A DNA stretch of 64,000 bases, from NCBI RefSeq assembly GCF_000015765.1, contig NC_008942.1:1069921-1133920 (forward strand), given 5' to 3'. Both the position numbers and the translations under genes were made by a program. Under the pieces are notes generated by a model. The model was given only the letters and a program-made list of their open reading frames with translations. It was not told the DNA's origin and did no database searches. Below, piece after piece: positions 1-8,022 of this stretch. Numbering within the stretch: position 1 is the first letter of the stretch; every line of letters starts with the position of its first letter. The stretch comes from Methanocorpusculum labreanum Z. Lineage in GTDB: Archaea; Halobacteriota; Methanomicrobia; Methanomicrobiales; Methanocorpusculaceae.

Positions 1-1
1 T

Positions 2-1093
2 GTCTATGACCCCCAGCCGGTCTTCATCACTGATCCTGAGGAACTTATCTCATGCGCAGGATCATTGCACTGCGGAACGTTTCTTCTCCCGAAACTGATC
101 AAAAAGTATCTGAACGGTGCCAAAGATCTGAAAGTCGGAATCACGGTCAAAGGCTGCGATGTCAAGGCACTCTATGAACTTGCCAAACGCCAGCAGATCA
201 ATATGGACAATGTCTTTTCCGTCGGTCTCAACTGCGGAGGGTCCGTTTCACCGACTGGCGCCCGAGCAATGATCGCCGAAAAATACGACATCAATCCCGA
301 TGACGTGGTAAAAGAGGAGATCGACAAGGGACAGTTTATCGTGATGACCAAAGATGGTCAGCACAAAGGCATCAAAATCGATGAACTGGAAGAAGAAGGG
401 CTCGGCCGCCGTGCAAACTGCCAGCGCTGTGAAACCAAAATTCCGCGTCAGGCAGATCTTGCCTGTGGTAACTGGGGTGTATTCGGCGAAAAAGCAGGTA
501 AAGCCACATTCGTTGAGGTATGTTCTGCAAAGGGTGCTTCAGTCTTCGACGGAGCGGTCAGTGCCGGTGTGATCGATGTTTGCGCCCCCGATCCGAAAGG
601 ACTTGAGATTCGCGGCAAGATCGAGAATGTCATGGTGAAGATGGGCAAAAAGACACAGAAGAGCCAGTTTTCTGCTCTTGGAGATGGTAAAGAGCGCCTT
701 ACAAAGATCATGCAGTCATCTTCACGCTGTATTGCCTGCCGTGCATGTATCGATAACTGCCCGATTTGTTACTGTGTCGAGTGTTCAACACTGAAACCGC
801 ATCTTGTCGATCAGACGCAGACACCTCCCGACTTTATGTTTCATTTGATCAGATTCGCGCATATCGCCGATTCCTGCGTGAACTGCGGTCAGTGTCAGGA
901 ATTGTGTCCTGCAGAGATCCCGAACGCCCTTTACATGCATGCTCAGCAGGTTGAACTCGAGAAGATGTTCGGTCACACCCCCGGATGCGACATGAGTCTT
1001 CCAGTACTTGCATTTGCAGAAGAGAGAGACGAACGTCAGCGTCTGAACGATACCGGATCGGACATGATCTTCGAGAATGTATTCAAGGAGTAA
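2..1093 (+). CDS. fdhB: Formate dehydrogenase beta subunit (F420-reducing), 5'-truncated by window edge
   Basis: The reading frame is open from base 2, so the gene starts before the window; about 363 residues are visible where I expect roughly 400 for the family. FdhB takes electrons from the molybdopterin alpha subunit (not in view) and reduces coenzyme F420 through FAD and iron-sulfur clusters. An FrhB/FdhB-type flavin and F420 domain comes first. Two ferredoxin-like cysteine clusters follow near the C-terminus: CIACRACIDNCPICYCVEC at about nt 727-783 and CVNCGQCQELCP at about nt 877-912. The second distinguishes FdhB from plain FrhB. No fdhA follows, so it must lie upstream or elsewhere. 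F420 hydrogenase beta is the main alternative, but the double cluster and the FHLIRFAHIADSCV context favour formate dehydrogenase. Confidence 0.9.
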   Translation, partial: VYDPQPVFITDPEELISCAGSLHCGTFLLPKLIKKYLNGAKDLKVGITVKGCDVKALYELAKRQQINMDNVFSVGLNCGGSVSPTGARAMIAEKYDINPDDVVKEEIDKGQFIVMTKDGQHKGIKIDELEEEGLGRRANCQRCETKIPRQADLACGNWGVFGEKAGKATFVEVCSAKGASVFDGAVSAGVIDVCAPDPKGLEIRGKIENVMVKMGKKTQKSQFSALGDGKERLTKIMQSSSRCIACRACIDNCPICYCVECSTLKPHLVDQTQTPPDFMFHLIRFAHIADSCVNCGQCQELCPAEIPNALYMHAQQVELEKMFGHTPGCDMSLPVLAFAEERDERQRLNDTGSDMIFENVFKE

Positions 1094-1258
1094 AAATAAG
1101 GAAAAGCTACATTCTTTACACAGAACTGAGATGCACACCAGCTTTCATTCAGTCCAACCCTCGCACATTCATCCACTCCCCATACTTTTTTGGACAGCTT
1201 TCATTTCAGTCAATAACTTTGAACCATATATCTTCTCTATCTCCTTTATGTAGCGTGA

Positions 1259-2248
1259 GTGACAATACCTCAGAACAATCAACATCAACCGAGAATGATA
1301 CGTCAGCCTATGGGATCTACAAGTATTTTCAAACGCCGAACCGTCAGTGAGATCCGGCTCGCTCCTTTTCTTATCATACTTGCTGCAGTCTGCTGGGGGA
1401 CAATCGGCATTTTCACTAGGGAGTTGCAGGCAGCAGGGTTTACATCAGTCCAGATAACCGCAGCACGCTGCGCAGTGACCGCTCTCTGTCTTGTTATGGG
1501 TTTGCTGTTCACCGATCGAGACAAACTAAAGATTGTTCCAAAGGATATCTGGATGTTTATTGGAACCGGACTTCTAAGCATCGTTTTTTTCAACATCTGC
1601 TACTTTACCTCGATCCAGTATCTGACTCTTTCAATGGCCTCGGTGCTGCTGTACACTGCACCTTTTTTTGTGATGCTGATGTCTCTGTTTTTGTTCCATG
1701 AAAAAATGACGATACAGAAAGGAATTGCTCTGATTCTGGCATTCAGCGGTTGTGTGCTCACTGCGGGAATTGTTGGCGATCAGATCAACAGTATCACGGA
1801 GATAGGCATTTTGATTGGGCTTGGATCCGGATTTGGATATGCCTTATACACGATCTTTGGAAGGGTGGCTCTGAAAAAATATCATCCGATTACCATTACA
1901 ACTTATACATTTCTGATTGCAGCTATCGGCATACTTCCGTTCTGCGATGTTGGAAATATGGTTCAGCTTTCTCTGGGAAATACGGGAATTCTGCCGTATA
2001 TTCTGATCCTCAGCATAGTATGTACGGTACTTCCCTATTTCCTGTACACCAAAGGTCTGAAACATGTCGAAGGAGGAAAAGCATCGGTGATGGCTTTTGT
2101 TGAGCCGATGGTTGCAACGCTTATCGGAATCTTCCTTTTCCATGAACAAATGACGCTTTTGAATATGACCGGCGTCGTTCTGATTTTTGCAGCAATCGTT
2201 CTTTTGAACAGCCGGACTCGGTCATCAGCTCCTCCCGACACTTCCTGA
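1259..2248 (+). CDS. DMT-superfamily (EamA) permease
   Basis: This is a ten-helix drug/metabolite transporter family protein of the inner membrane, with unknown substrate. Two EamA repeats are visible. The first runs from about residue 35 (APFLIILAAVCWGTIGIF) to 165, the second from about 180 to 320, ending in a hydrophobic helix and a short polar tail. The annotated start is a GTG. ATGs at 1295 and 1310 are plausible alternatives, because the first 25-30 residues are polar, poorly conserved-looking and precede the first helix. About 165 nt separate it from fdhB, so it is probably transcribed on its own. Amino-acid or metabolite export is a family-level guess only. Confidence 0.8.
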   Translation: MTIPQNNQHQPRMIRQPMGSTSIFKRRTVSEIRLAPFLIILAAVCWGTIGIFTRELQAAGFTSVQITAARCAVTALCLVMGLLFTDRDKLKIVPKDIWMFIGTGLLSIVFFNICYFTSIQYLTLSMASVLLYTAPFFVMLMSLFLFHEKMTIQKGIALILAFSGCVLTAGIVGDQINSITEIGILIGLGSGFGYALYTIFGRVALKKYHPITITTYTFLIAAIGILPFCDVGNMVQLSLGNTGILPYILILSIVCTVLPYFLYTKGLKHVEGGKASVMAFVEPMVATLIGIFLFHEQMTLLNMTGVVLIFAAIVLLNSRTRSSAPPDTS

Positions 2249-2527
2249 TTTACCTATGATCCTGCAGATCTGGCGCTACGCGCACAACTGCTTTTTATCA
2301 AATATTTGTGTGCTATAATTCGGCATTTGTTATTTGAAAATTCTAAGCTCAATATGGGTTTTATATCAAAATCAATCGGCAAAATGCCAATAAATATTGA
2401 TTTTGTGGACATCTGCGGCTTGAATTTTCAATTAAGGGGCATACTAGGTGAAAAATCACAATTCGCGTTTAAAATGAGCTTTTTTGAAAATGGGTCATTT
2501 TAACAAAGATTAACAACAAATACTAAG
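2249..2527. promoter_or_regulatory. AT-rich control region ahead of the betaine transporter, with a long hairpin
   Basis: No convincing gene lies in these 279 nt; a 65-codon open frame at 2306 has no family features. An inverted repeat, CAAAATCAAT at 2367-2376 and ATTGATTTTG at 2396-2405, is a perfect 10-bp stem. It encloses a smaller stem, GGCA/TGCC (2378-2381, 2385-2388). The downstream part is very AT-rich (TTTAAAATG near 2469, CATTTTAAC near 2497) and likely holds the promoter of the proV operon. The hairpin could be an operator or a leader structure. Confidence 0.4.
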
Positions 2528-3769
2528 TTGGAGGGTTTCGTTATAGTTGAAATAGTTTGCAGCGGAGATCCGCCTGAGTCAGAGCCGATTATTCGTGTAC
2601 ATGGTCTGACCAAAGTCTTTGGTCATGATCTGGAAAAAGCCCTGGAACTTCACCGTTCGGGCCGCTCAAAAAAGGAAGTTCACGAAGAGACCAATGCGAC
2701 GATCGCTCTGCACAATGTCTCTTTCGAGGTTATGCGTGGAGAGACTTTCGTCCTTATGGGTCTTTCCGGCAGTGGAAAATCAACTCTTCTTCGTTGTATT
2801 AATCGTCTTATTGATCCGACCGAAGGTGAGATTGAGATCGACGGAGAGGACATTATCGGCATGGATCATGAGGAACTTCGGCTGATCCGCCGACGCAAAC
2901 TGGGCATGATCTTCCAGAATTTTGCACTTCTTCCGCAGAGAAATATTCTGGACAACGTAACGTTCGGTCTTGAAATCATGGGCGTTCCCAAAGCAGAACG
3001 TAATCAGCGGGCCGAAAAAGTCCTGGAAATGGTCGGTCTTGGCGGCTACGGAAGCAGTATGCCCTCAGAACTTTCGGGCGGGATGAAACAGCGTGTCGGT
3101 CTTGCCCGTGCACTCACCAGCGATCCGGACATTTTGTTGATGGACGAAGCGTTCAGTGCTCTTGATCCGCTAATCCGCCGCGATATGCAGGACGAACTGC
3201 TGGAACTTCAGGAGAGGCTCGGCAAAACGATTATTTTCGTAACTCATGATCTTGACGAGGCACTGAAGCTCGGTACCCGTATCGCTCTGATGAAAGACGG
3301 TTCGATCGTGCAAATCGGTACGCCGGAAGAGATTCTGACAAATCCAGAGAATGCCTATGTCGAGAAGTTCGTTGCTGATGTGGACCTGACCCGAGTTCTC
3401 TCGGCAAAAGATGTTATGCGCCGTCCAGAGCCGGTTGCCCAGTGCACTGCCGGTCCGCGGGTAGCGCTGCATCTGATGGAAGAACATGATATCCCGATGA
3501 TTTTTGTTGTCACCCGCCACAGAAATCTTCGTGGTCTCGTGACTCTAGAAGATACCATCGGTGCTGTGAAAACAGGAAAGACCATGTCGGACATTCTCAA
3601 AACCGATATTCCCATTGTTGCACCCGACGCACCGCTTTCTGACATTCTCTCTTTGATTGTCGACAGCCAGTATCCAATGGCAGTTGTAGATGAAAACGGC
3701 AGACTGCATGGCGTGATCTCACGTGCATCAATCCTGGCTGCACTTGCCCGCAAGGGAGGTGATTCCTGA
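2528..3769 (+). CDS. proV: Glycine betaine/proline-type ABC transporter ATP-binding protein with two CBS domains
   Basis: This is the cytoplasmic ATPase of an osmoprotectant importer (OpuAA/ProV family). Walker A GLSGSGKST lies near residue 80, the signature LSGGMKQRVGLARAL near 180 and Walker B DILLMDEAFSALDP near 200. A tandem CBS pair follows from about 290, starting at the VLSAKDVMRRPEP stretch; in OpuA the CBS module senses ionic strength. The length (413) suits the family. The start is odd: the frame opens at TTG 2528, yet a strong GGAGGG lies inside it (2530-2535) and no ATG, GTG or TTG follows at normal spacing. Either TTG is used without a ribosome site or an unusual codon (ATA 2543) is used. 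The stop overlaps the proW start by one base. Confidence 0.9.
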   Translation: MEGFVIVEIVCSGDPPESEPIIRVHGLTKVFGHDLEKALELHRSGRSKKEVHEETNATIALHNVSFEVMRGETFVLMGLSGSGKSTLLRCINRLIDPTEGEIEIDGEDIIGMDHEELRLIRRRKLGMIFQNFALLPQRNILDNVTFGLEIMGVPKAERNQRAEKVLEMVGLGGYGSSMPSELSGGMKQRVGLARALTSDPDILLMDEAFSALDPLIRRDMQDELLELQERLGKTIIFVTHDLDEALKLGTRIALMKDGSIVQIGTPEEILTNPENAYVEKFVADVDLTRVLSAKDVMRRPEPVAQCTAGPRVALHLMEEHDIPMIFVVTRHRNLRGLVTLEDTIGAVKTGKTMSDILKTDIPIVAPDAPLSDILSLIVDSQYPMAVVDENGRLHGVISRASILAALARKGGDS

Positions 3770-4611
3770 TGGAATTACCTAAGATCCCGATTGGCGATGC
3801 TGTTGAAGCGATTGTCGACTGGATAGAGACGTATTTTTCCTGGCTGCTTGACGCGATCAGCGATGGTCTGCGTGTTCTTGTGAATGGACTCGAGGATATT
3901 CTCCTCGCAGTACCTGCACCGGTGCTGATCGCTCTTACGGGTGTTATCGTATGGTTCGTTACGCGTCACGACATCAAAATGACGATCCTTACGATGCTCG
4001 GCCTTGTCCTGATATGGGATCTCGGCCTCTGGGATCTATCAATGCTCACCGTGGTCCTTGTTCTCATCGCGACGGTGATCGCACTGGCGCTTTCGATTCC
4101 CATCGGCATCGGGGCTGCGAGGAGCGATACGCTGAATGCGGCTCTCCGTCCGATTCTCGATTTCATGCAGACGATGCCGTCATTCGTGTACCTTATTCCA
4201 GCCGTGATCTTCTTTGGTCTCGGCAGCGTACCCGGCATCATTGCAACGGTGATTTTTGCCATGCCTCCTGCATTGCGTCTCACGACGCTTGGTATCCGGC
4301 AGGTCCCCGTTGAGCTGATAGAGGTGGCGGATGCATTCGGCGCAACTCCCAGACAAAAATTGTTCAAGGTTCAGCTTCCGGTTGCTCTTCCAACGATCAT
4401 GGCCGGGGTCAATCAGTGTATAATGCTTGCCCTTTCGATGACCGTCATCGCCTCTATGATCGGTGCGGGTGGACTCGGGTATCAGGTTCTGGTTGGAATC
4501 CAAAGAGTGGATATCGGCATGGGATTCGAAGCAGGACTTGCTATCGTTATCCTTGCAATTATCTTTGACAGGATCACCCAGAATCTTGTTCCAAAATACG
4601 GGAAAAAGTGA
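3769..4611 (+). CDS. proW: Glycine betaine/proline-type ABC transporter permease
   Basis: This is the membrane component of the osmoprotectant importer (ProW/OpuAB family, binding-protein-dependent permease fold). It opens with an amphipathic N-terminal stretch of about 45 residues. Hydrophobic helices follow from about residue 46 (VPAPVLIALTGVIVWFV). The EAA loop is visible around residues 185-205 (VELIEVADAFGATPRQKLFKV), where the ProV ATPase docks. The length (280) is normal. Translation is coupled to proV through a TGATG junction. proX follows after a structured gap of 165 nt, so binding protein and pump may be expressed at different levels from one transcript. Confidence 0.92.
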   Translation: MELPKIPIGDAVEAIVDWIETYFSWLLDAISDGLRVLVNGLEDILLAVPAPVLIALTGVIVWFVTRHDIKMTILTMLGLVLIWDLGLWDLSMLTVVLVLIATVIALALSIPIGIGAARSDTLNAALRPILDFMQTMPSFVYLIPAVIFFGLGSVPGIIATVIFAMPPALRLTTLGIRQVPVELIEVADAFGATPRQKLFKVQLPVALPTIMAGVNQCIMLALSMTVIASMIGAGGLGYQVLVGIQRVDIGMGFEAGLAIVILAIIFDRITQNLVPKYGKK

Positions 4612-4660
4612 GACAGACATTCACTATTCCTTTCTCAAAACGAAACTCCAAAAAACTATG

Positions 4661-4769
4661 ATGAAGGGTGCACAGTGCTGTGTCCGCAGCCATCTCCCTT
4701 CATTTTGTCCGCGTATTGCCGCACCCCGTTATCCGGGGTAAGTATCCCGTCTTGTTTTGACGAGGCGGG
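4661..4769 (+). promoter_or_regulatory. Hairpin cluster between proW and proX
   Basis: Three stems lie in about 110 nt: ATGAAGGG 4661-4668 with CCCTTCAT 4696-4703 (8 bp, a small CACA/TGTG stem nested inside); ACCCCG 4723-4728 with CGGGGT 4734-4739 (6 bp); CGTC 4748-4751 with GACG 4759-4762. The last stem lies close to the likely ribosome site (GAGGCGGG, 4762-4769) of proX. This could be an mRNA-stability or processing element, or a translational switch. It does not end in a T-tract, so a simple terminator is unlikely. Confidence 0.4.
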
Positions 4770-4776
4770 TAATTCT

Positions 4777-5673
4777 ATGGTGAAAATCATGATTCAAAAG
4801 AAAAAAACATTAACTCTTATCGTAATTACAGGGCTCCTCTTAATGCTCGTTCTATTCACTGCGGGATGTACATCCCAGACAACAGAACCTGCTAAAGAGA
4901 TAAGCATCGGATATGTCACATGGGATTGTGCTATCTCCAGTACGAATGTGATGAAACAGGTGTTCGAAGAGGCCGGATATGATGTCACGCTGGTCGCAGT
5001 CGATGCAGGTCCGCTGTATCAGGCACTTGCCAAAGGTGATGTCGATTTCACGACTACTGCATGGCTGCCTTATACGCATGAAAGTTACTGGGAAACCTAT
5101 GGTGACCAAATCGCTTACGTCAATGAAAACATTCCGGGCGCTGCACGCATCGGTCTTGTCGTCCCGTCATATGTGACGATCAATTCGATTGACGAGCTGA
5201 ACAGCGTTGCCGATAAGTTCGGGAACCAGATCATTGGTATCGAACCAGGAGCAGGTATTACATCCCGAACGGAACAGGCAATTGATGAGTATGGTCTCGA
5301 TTACACTCTGGTCACCAGCAGCAGTGCTGGTATGGCGGCCGAACTCGGTTCAGCAATCAGCAAGAATGAGTGGATCGTTGTAACCGGATGGTCGCCTCAC
5401 TGGAAATTCAGCCGGTATGATCTCAAGTTCCTTGAGGATCCGAAAGGAGTCTACGGCGGAGCTGAGGACATCGTAACGCTTGCACGTCTTGGTCTTGAGA
5501 CCGATGACCCGGAGGCATATGGCATTCTCAGCCGATTCCAGTGGACTACTGAAGATATCACATCAGTCATGAATGATATCGCGGGCGGCATGTCCGAGAC
5601 GGATGCGGCAAAAGCATGGGTCAAAGCACATCCTGACACTGTCACTTACTGGATCAACGGTACAACCACCTAA
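4777..5673 (+). CDS. proX: Glycine betaine/proline-type substrate-binding lipoprotein
   Basis: This is the extracytoplasmic solute receptor of the ProVWX system (OpuAC family). ATG 4777 was chosen because it begins a classical lipoprotein signal (Lys-rich start, hydrophobic core, lipobox LFTAGC). The longer frame from 4675 would put about 34 non-signal residues in front, and a GAGGCGGG site lies just upstream. The mature part starts near EISIGYVTWDCAISSTNVM. Several Trp and Tyr residues (WDC, WLPY, WETY, WSPHWKF) are of the kind that form the aromatic box for quaternary ammonium ligands in this family. The length, 298 residues, is typical. The exact ligand (betaine, proline betaine, choline) cannot be read from sequence. 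Confidence 0.9.
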   Translation: MVKIMIQKKKTLTLIVITGLLLMLVLFTAGCTSQTTEPAKEISIGYVTWDCAISSTNVMKQVFEEAGYDVTLVAVDAGPLYQALAKGDVDFTTTAWLPYTHESYWETYGDQIAYVNENIPGAARIGLVVPSYVTINSIDELNSVADKFGNQIIGIEPGAGITSRTEQAIDEYGLDYTLVTSSSAGMAAELGSAISKNEWIVVTGWSPHWKFSRYDLKFLEDPKGVYGGAEDIVTLARLGLETDDPEAYGILSRFQWTTEDITSVMNDIAGGMSETDAAKAWVKAHPDTVTYWINGTTT

Positions 5674-5680
5674 ATCTCTC

Positions 5681-5750
5681 TTTTTTTCTGACGCAAAATT
5701 CTCGCAGGAAGATTTCCGTATTCAACAGATAATAATACTCATTAAAAAAA
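5681..5750. terminator. Convergent T-tract terminators between proX and the symporter gene
   Basis: A run of seven T residues (5681-5687) follows proX on the plus strand. A run of seven A (5744-5750) gives a U-tract just after the symporter stop on the minus strand. Oligo-T without a strong hairpin is the usual archaeal terminator signal, and the convergent gene arrangement agrees with it. Confidence 0.5.
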
Positions 5751-5757
5751 GGATGTT

Positions 5758-7341
5758 TCAGATCAGTTTCATCTGATCTTCATGTGTTATTCTCTTTTTG
5801 TCCAAGGGTATCAGGACAAGAAGCACAGTAACTGAAAGCACGACTCCGACGACCAGCGGATCGAGATAGCACCAGGGCGATCCTACCAGAGAGTTGACGC
5901 CAAACAGTGCATTGCAAATTCCAAGCATCTTCGACTCCGCTGTGTGGCAGAAAACCGCCCAAATAAGCCAGCCGCCGGCACCAACTGCCATACTCCATTT
6001 CGCAGCGAGATAGGATGGATTCTTTGAGGTGATTCCATGAACAAACGCCGGAAGAAGAGCAGCAGTACATAACCCCATGAACATGGCAGTAGCACGTGCA
6101 ATAATACTTCCCGGCATCATTACTGCGAGGATGATACTGACGATCATCATGATCATGATGCCGATCTGATTCGCTCTGATGGAGTAACGAACACCTCTCA
6201 TTCTGGCAAAGATATCCCCGCCGAGTGTTGTTCCCATAGTATGCAGAAGAGATGAAAGTGTCGACATGGCCGCCGAAAGCAGCGTCAGCATAAAGATAAT
6301 GACGAACAGTTCGGGCATTGCCGAGTTGATGTAGAGCGGAATGATCAGATCTGCATTTCCCCCGGCAGCATCGATTGCCAGCATTCCAAGTTTATCCATG
6401 AAATATACATTCGTCAGCGGTCCGACCGTGAAGGCTACTCCAGTCATCATCACGATGAAGAGAGCGCCGATTGGAATTGCCCGATTCAGTGATTTTCCGT
6501 CTTTTGCCGTCATGAACCTGACCGCAAGCTGCGGTTGGGCAAGAACACCCACGCCAACCCCGAGAACGAGTGTCGTAATGACCGTCATCCAAATGGGAGA
6601 GCCGAACTCCGGCATCGAAGTCCAACCGGTCATTCCCATAGATGAGAGTGTACTTGGAACAAGACCGCTCATCGACTCAAGCGCATTGTTCGCTGCCACT
6701 ATACCTCCAAGATATACATAGGTCAGAACCAGCAGGACTCCCATCCCAACCAGCATAATAGCTCCCTGTACCGCATCTGTGTACATGACGGCCATCAAAC
6801 CGCCAATGACGACATAGAGCGCGACAACACCGGCAAATCCAAGCAGGGCTGTGAGGTACGGGATGCCGAGTGTAGTTTCAATGAATCGTGCCCCGCCTAT
6901 CAGAACGGCCGCAGTATAAAGGGGCATTGCTGCAACGAAAATCGCGCCGGTTGCATAGATGATCTTCTTCGATCCGTACATCTTGCCGAGGAGTTCGGGA
7001 TATGTCAGGGCCCCAAGATCTTTCCCGATCCGTCTGATCCGTTTTCCCATACAGATGAACGCGATGATCACCCCAACGACGATACACAATACGGTCAGCC
7101 ACATCAGGCTCATACCGTATTGCGCCGACGTCCCGCCGAACCCGATGATGGCGGATGTACTGATGAACGTGGCTCCATAGGATAGGGCAATTATAGCCGG
7201 ATGCGTATTTCGTCCGGCAACCATATAGTCTTCTACCTTTTTTGTTCGCCTATATCCGTAATATCCGATACCTATGATCATCACAAGGTAGAATGCGACG
7301 ATGCCGATTGTCAGCTCAGTGCTTACCGTCATCATCATCAC
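5758..7341 (-). CDS. Sodium:solute symporter (SSS/PutP family)
   Basis: This is a 13-helix Na+-coupled transporter of about 527 residues, the normal SSS length. It begins with a helix (ELTIGIVAFYLVMIIGIGYYGY) followed by the family pattern RTKKVEDYMVAGR and an early FISTSAIIGFGG stretch. The region AMSTLSSLLHTMGTTLGGDI near residue 365 corresponds to the sodium-site helix. Four ATG codons in a row open the frame, so the exact start within MMMM is uncertain. The stop of a 42-residue accessory protein overlaps the start, so the two are translationally coupled. The substrate is unknown. The neighbouring betaine importer could hint at an osmolyte, but the two operons are separate and convergent. 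Confidence 0.88.
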   Translation of the reverse strand: MMMMTVSTELTIGIVAFYLVMIIGIGYYGYRRTKKVEDYMVAGRNTHPAIIALSYGATFISTSAIIGFGGTSAQYGMSLMWLTVLCIVVGVIIAFICMGKRIRRIGKDLGALTYPELLGKMYGSKKIIYATGAIFVAAMPLYTAAVLIGGARFIETTLGIPYLTALLGFAGVVALYVVIGGLMAVMYTDAVQGAIMLVGMGVLLVLTYVYLGGIVAANNALESMSGLVPSTLSSMGMTGWTSMPEFGSPIWMTVITTLVLGVGVGVLAQPQLAVRFMTAKDGKSLNRAIPIGALFIVMMTGVAFTVGPLTNVYFMDKLGMLAIDAAGGNADLIIPLYINSAMPELFVIIFMLTLLSAAMSTLSSLLHTMGTTLGGDIFARMRGVRYSIRANQIGIMIMMIVSIILAVMMPGSIIARATAMFMGLCTAALLPAFVHGITSKNPSYLAAKWSMAVGAGGWLIWAVFCHTAESKMLGICNALFGVNSLVGSPWCYLDPLVVGVVLSVTVLLVLIPLDKKRITHEDQMKLI

Positions 7342-7444
7342 TGTCCTTGTTCCAATTCATATATCCGTAAATTCCGCAGAATAGCAGTGCTATCAAGCAG
7401 ATGAGGTATGTCATCCATACCCACGGGTCACTGATGCCTAACAT
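7316..7444 (-). CDS. Symporter small accessory protein (42 residues)
   Basis: This short gene lies directly upstream of the symporter gene. It encodes one membrane helix (about residues 9-29, VWMTYLICLIALLFCGIYGY) followed by an acidic tail, NWNKDSDDDDGKH. The ATG at 7444 has a good ribosome site (AGGTGA, 6 nt upstream). Its TGA lies 23-26 nt inside the symporter frame, which argues for coupled translation. One-helix partners preceding SSS symporters are known in bacteria and archaea and probably aid assembly or stability. The identification rests on position, size and topology; no conserved catalytic motif is expected. Confidence 0.7.
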   Translation of the reverse strand: MLGISDPWVWMTYLICLIALLFCGIYGYMNWNKDSDDDDGKH

Positions 7445-7640
7445 AGAAATTCACCTAGTTTTGGGTGATTCGGGCGTTTTCGACACCATACGGTCGCTGT
7501 ATCGGATCAAGCGGAGAACCACCATACGCGAGCGTAACGGTGGTTCTCCTATCTAAAGAAGAAAAAGAAAACGTGGAACGTAGATAGAATGCCGCATGAA
7601 TTACTCGTGCGTTCTACGTCCATGAGAATCGTCTCATAGT
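7445..7640 (-). promoter_or_regulatory. Structured leader / candidate RNA element of the symporter operon
   Basis: Read toward the symporter there are several stems. One is an 11-bp perfect stem, GGAGAACCACC 7513-7523 with GGTGGTTCTCC 7539-7549, extended inside by TACG/CGTA around a CGAG loop. A second is ACGTAGA 7578-7584 with TCTACGT 7613-7619, enclosing CGCA/TGCG. A third is ATGAGA 7622-7627 with TCTCAT 7632-7637. A pyrimidine tract on the minus strand (7555-7570) sits between the first two. Finally TCACC 7451-7455 with GGTGA 7464-7468 can hide the ribosome site of the accessory gene. A TATA-like CTATAAATA at 7652-7660 could serve either strand. A cis-regulatory leader or an independent small RNA are both possible. 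Confidence 0.45.
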
Positions 7641-7791
7641 TTGAGTTTTACCTATAAATAATGAGCACATTCCAGAGTTTGTGCCGCATCAATCCAATTT
7701 TCGGTTTCCTGTAGGAAACTACCTGTTTTGCAACTCACTTTTTGCTTAATATCTCCTGAAATCCAATTTGAAGATACATTTGGAGACTGTT
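7641..7791 (+). promoter_or_regulatory. Probable promoter and leader of the HMA / P-type ATPase pair
   Basis: The TATA-like element CTATAAATA (7652-7660) would place transcription start near 7682, leaving a leader of about 110 nt. That leader has a 6-bp hairpin, GTTTCC 7704-7709 with GGAAAC 7714-7719, and two copies of ATCCAATTT (7692-7700 and 7761-7769). A metal-responsive operator would be expected here, but no known site is recognisable. Confidence 0.35.
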
Positions 7792-8010
7792 ATGAAAAAG
7801 AGTTTCATACTGGAAAATCTTGACTGCGCACATTGTGCAGCTGTTATGGAGAACGGAATCAGAAAAATCGACGGCGTCCATGATGCAAGTATCAGTTTCA
7901 TGACCAGACGGCTTGTTCTCGATGCTGATGATGGGAGATTTCCCGATATCCTGAAAGAAGCTAAGGTCATCTGCAAACGGGTCGAACCGGACTGTGTCAT
8001 TATGGAGTAA
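7792..8010 (+). CDS. Free-standing heavy-metal-associated (HMA) domain protein
   Basis: This 72-residue protein has the ferredoxin-like metallochaperone fold. The metal site is DCAHCAA near residue 14 (CxxC), in the position of the usual MxCxxC loop. Residues 18-55 match the HMA pattern of a helix followed by a strand with IRKIDGVHDASISF. ATG 7792 was chosen because GGAGA lies 5 nt upstream; an in-frame ATG at 7768 would only add seven residues. It sits 12 nt before a P-type metal ATPase that lacks its own N-terminal HMA domain, so it probably supplies that domain in trans, or shuttles metal to the pump. Confidence 0.85.
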   Translation: MKKSFILENLDCAHCAAVMENGIRKIDGVHDASISFMTRRLVLDADDGRFPDILKEAKVICKRVEPDCVIME

Positions 8011-8022
8011 CGAATCAGCCCT

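Noticed and set aside
2306-2503. A 65-codon open frame before proV
   Set aside because: It lies in AT-rich sequence containing a hairpin, has no ribosome site and shows no domain; more likely a regulatory region.
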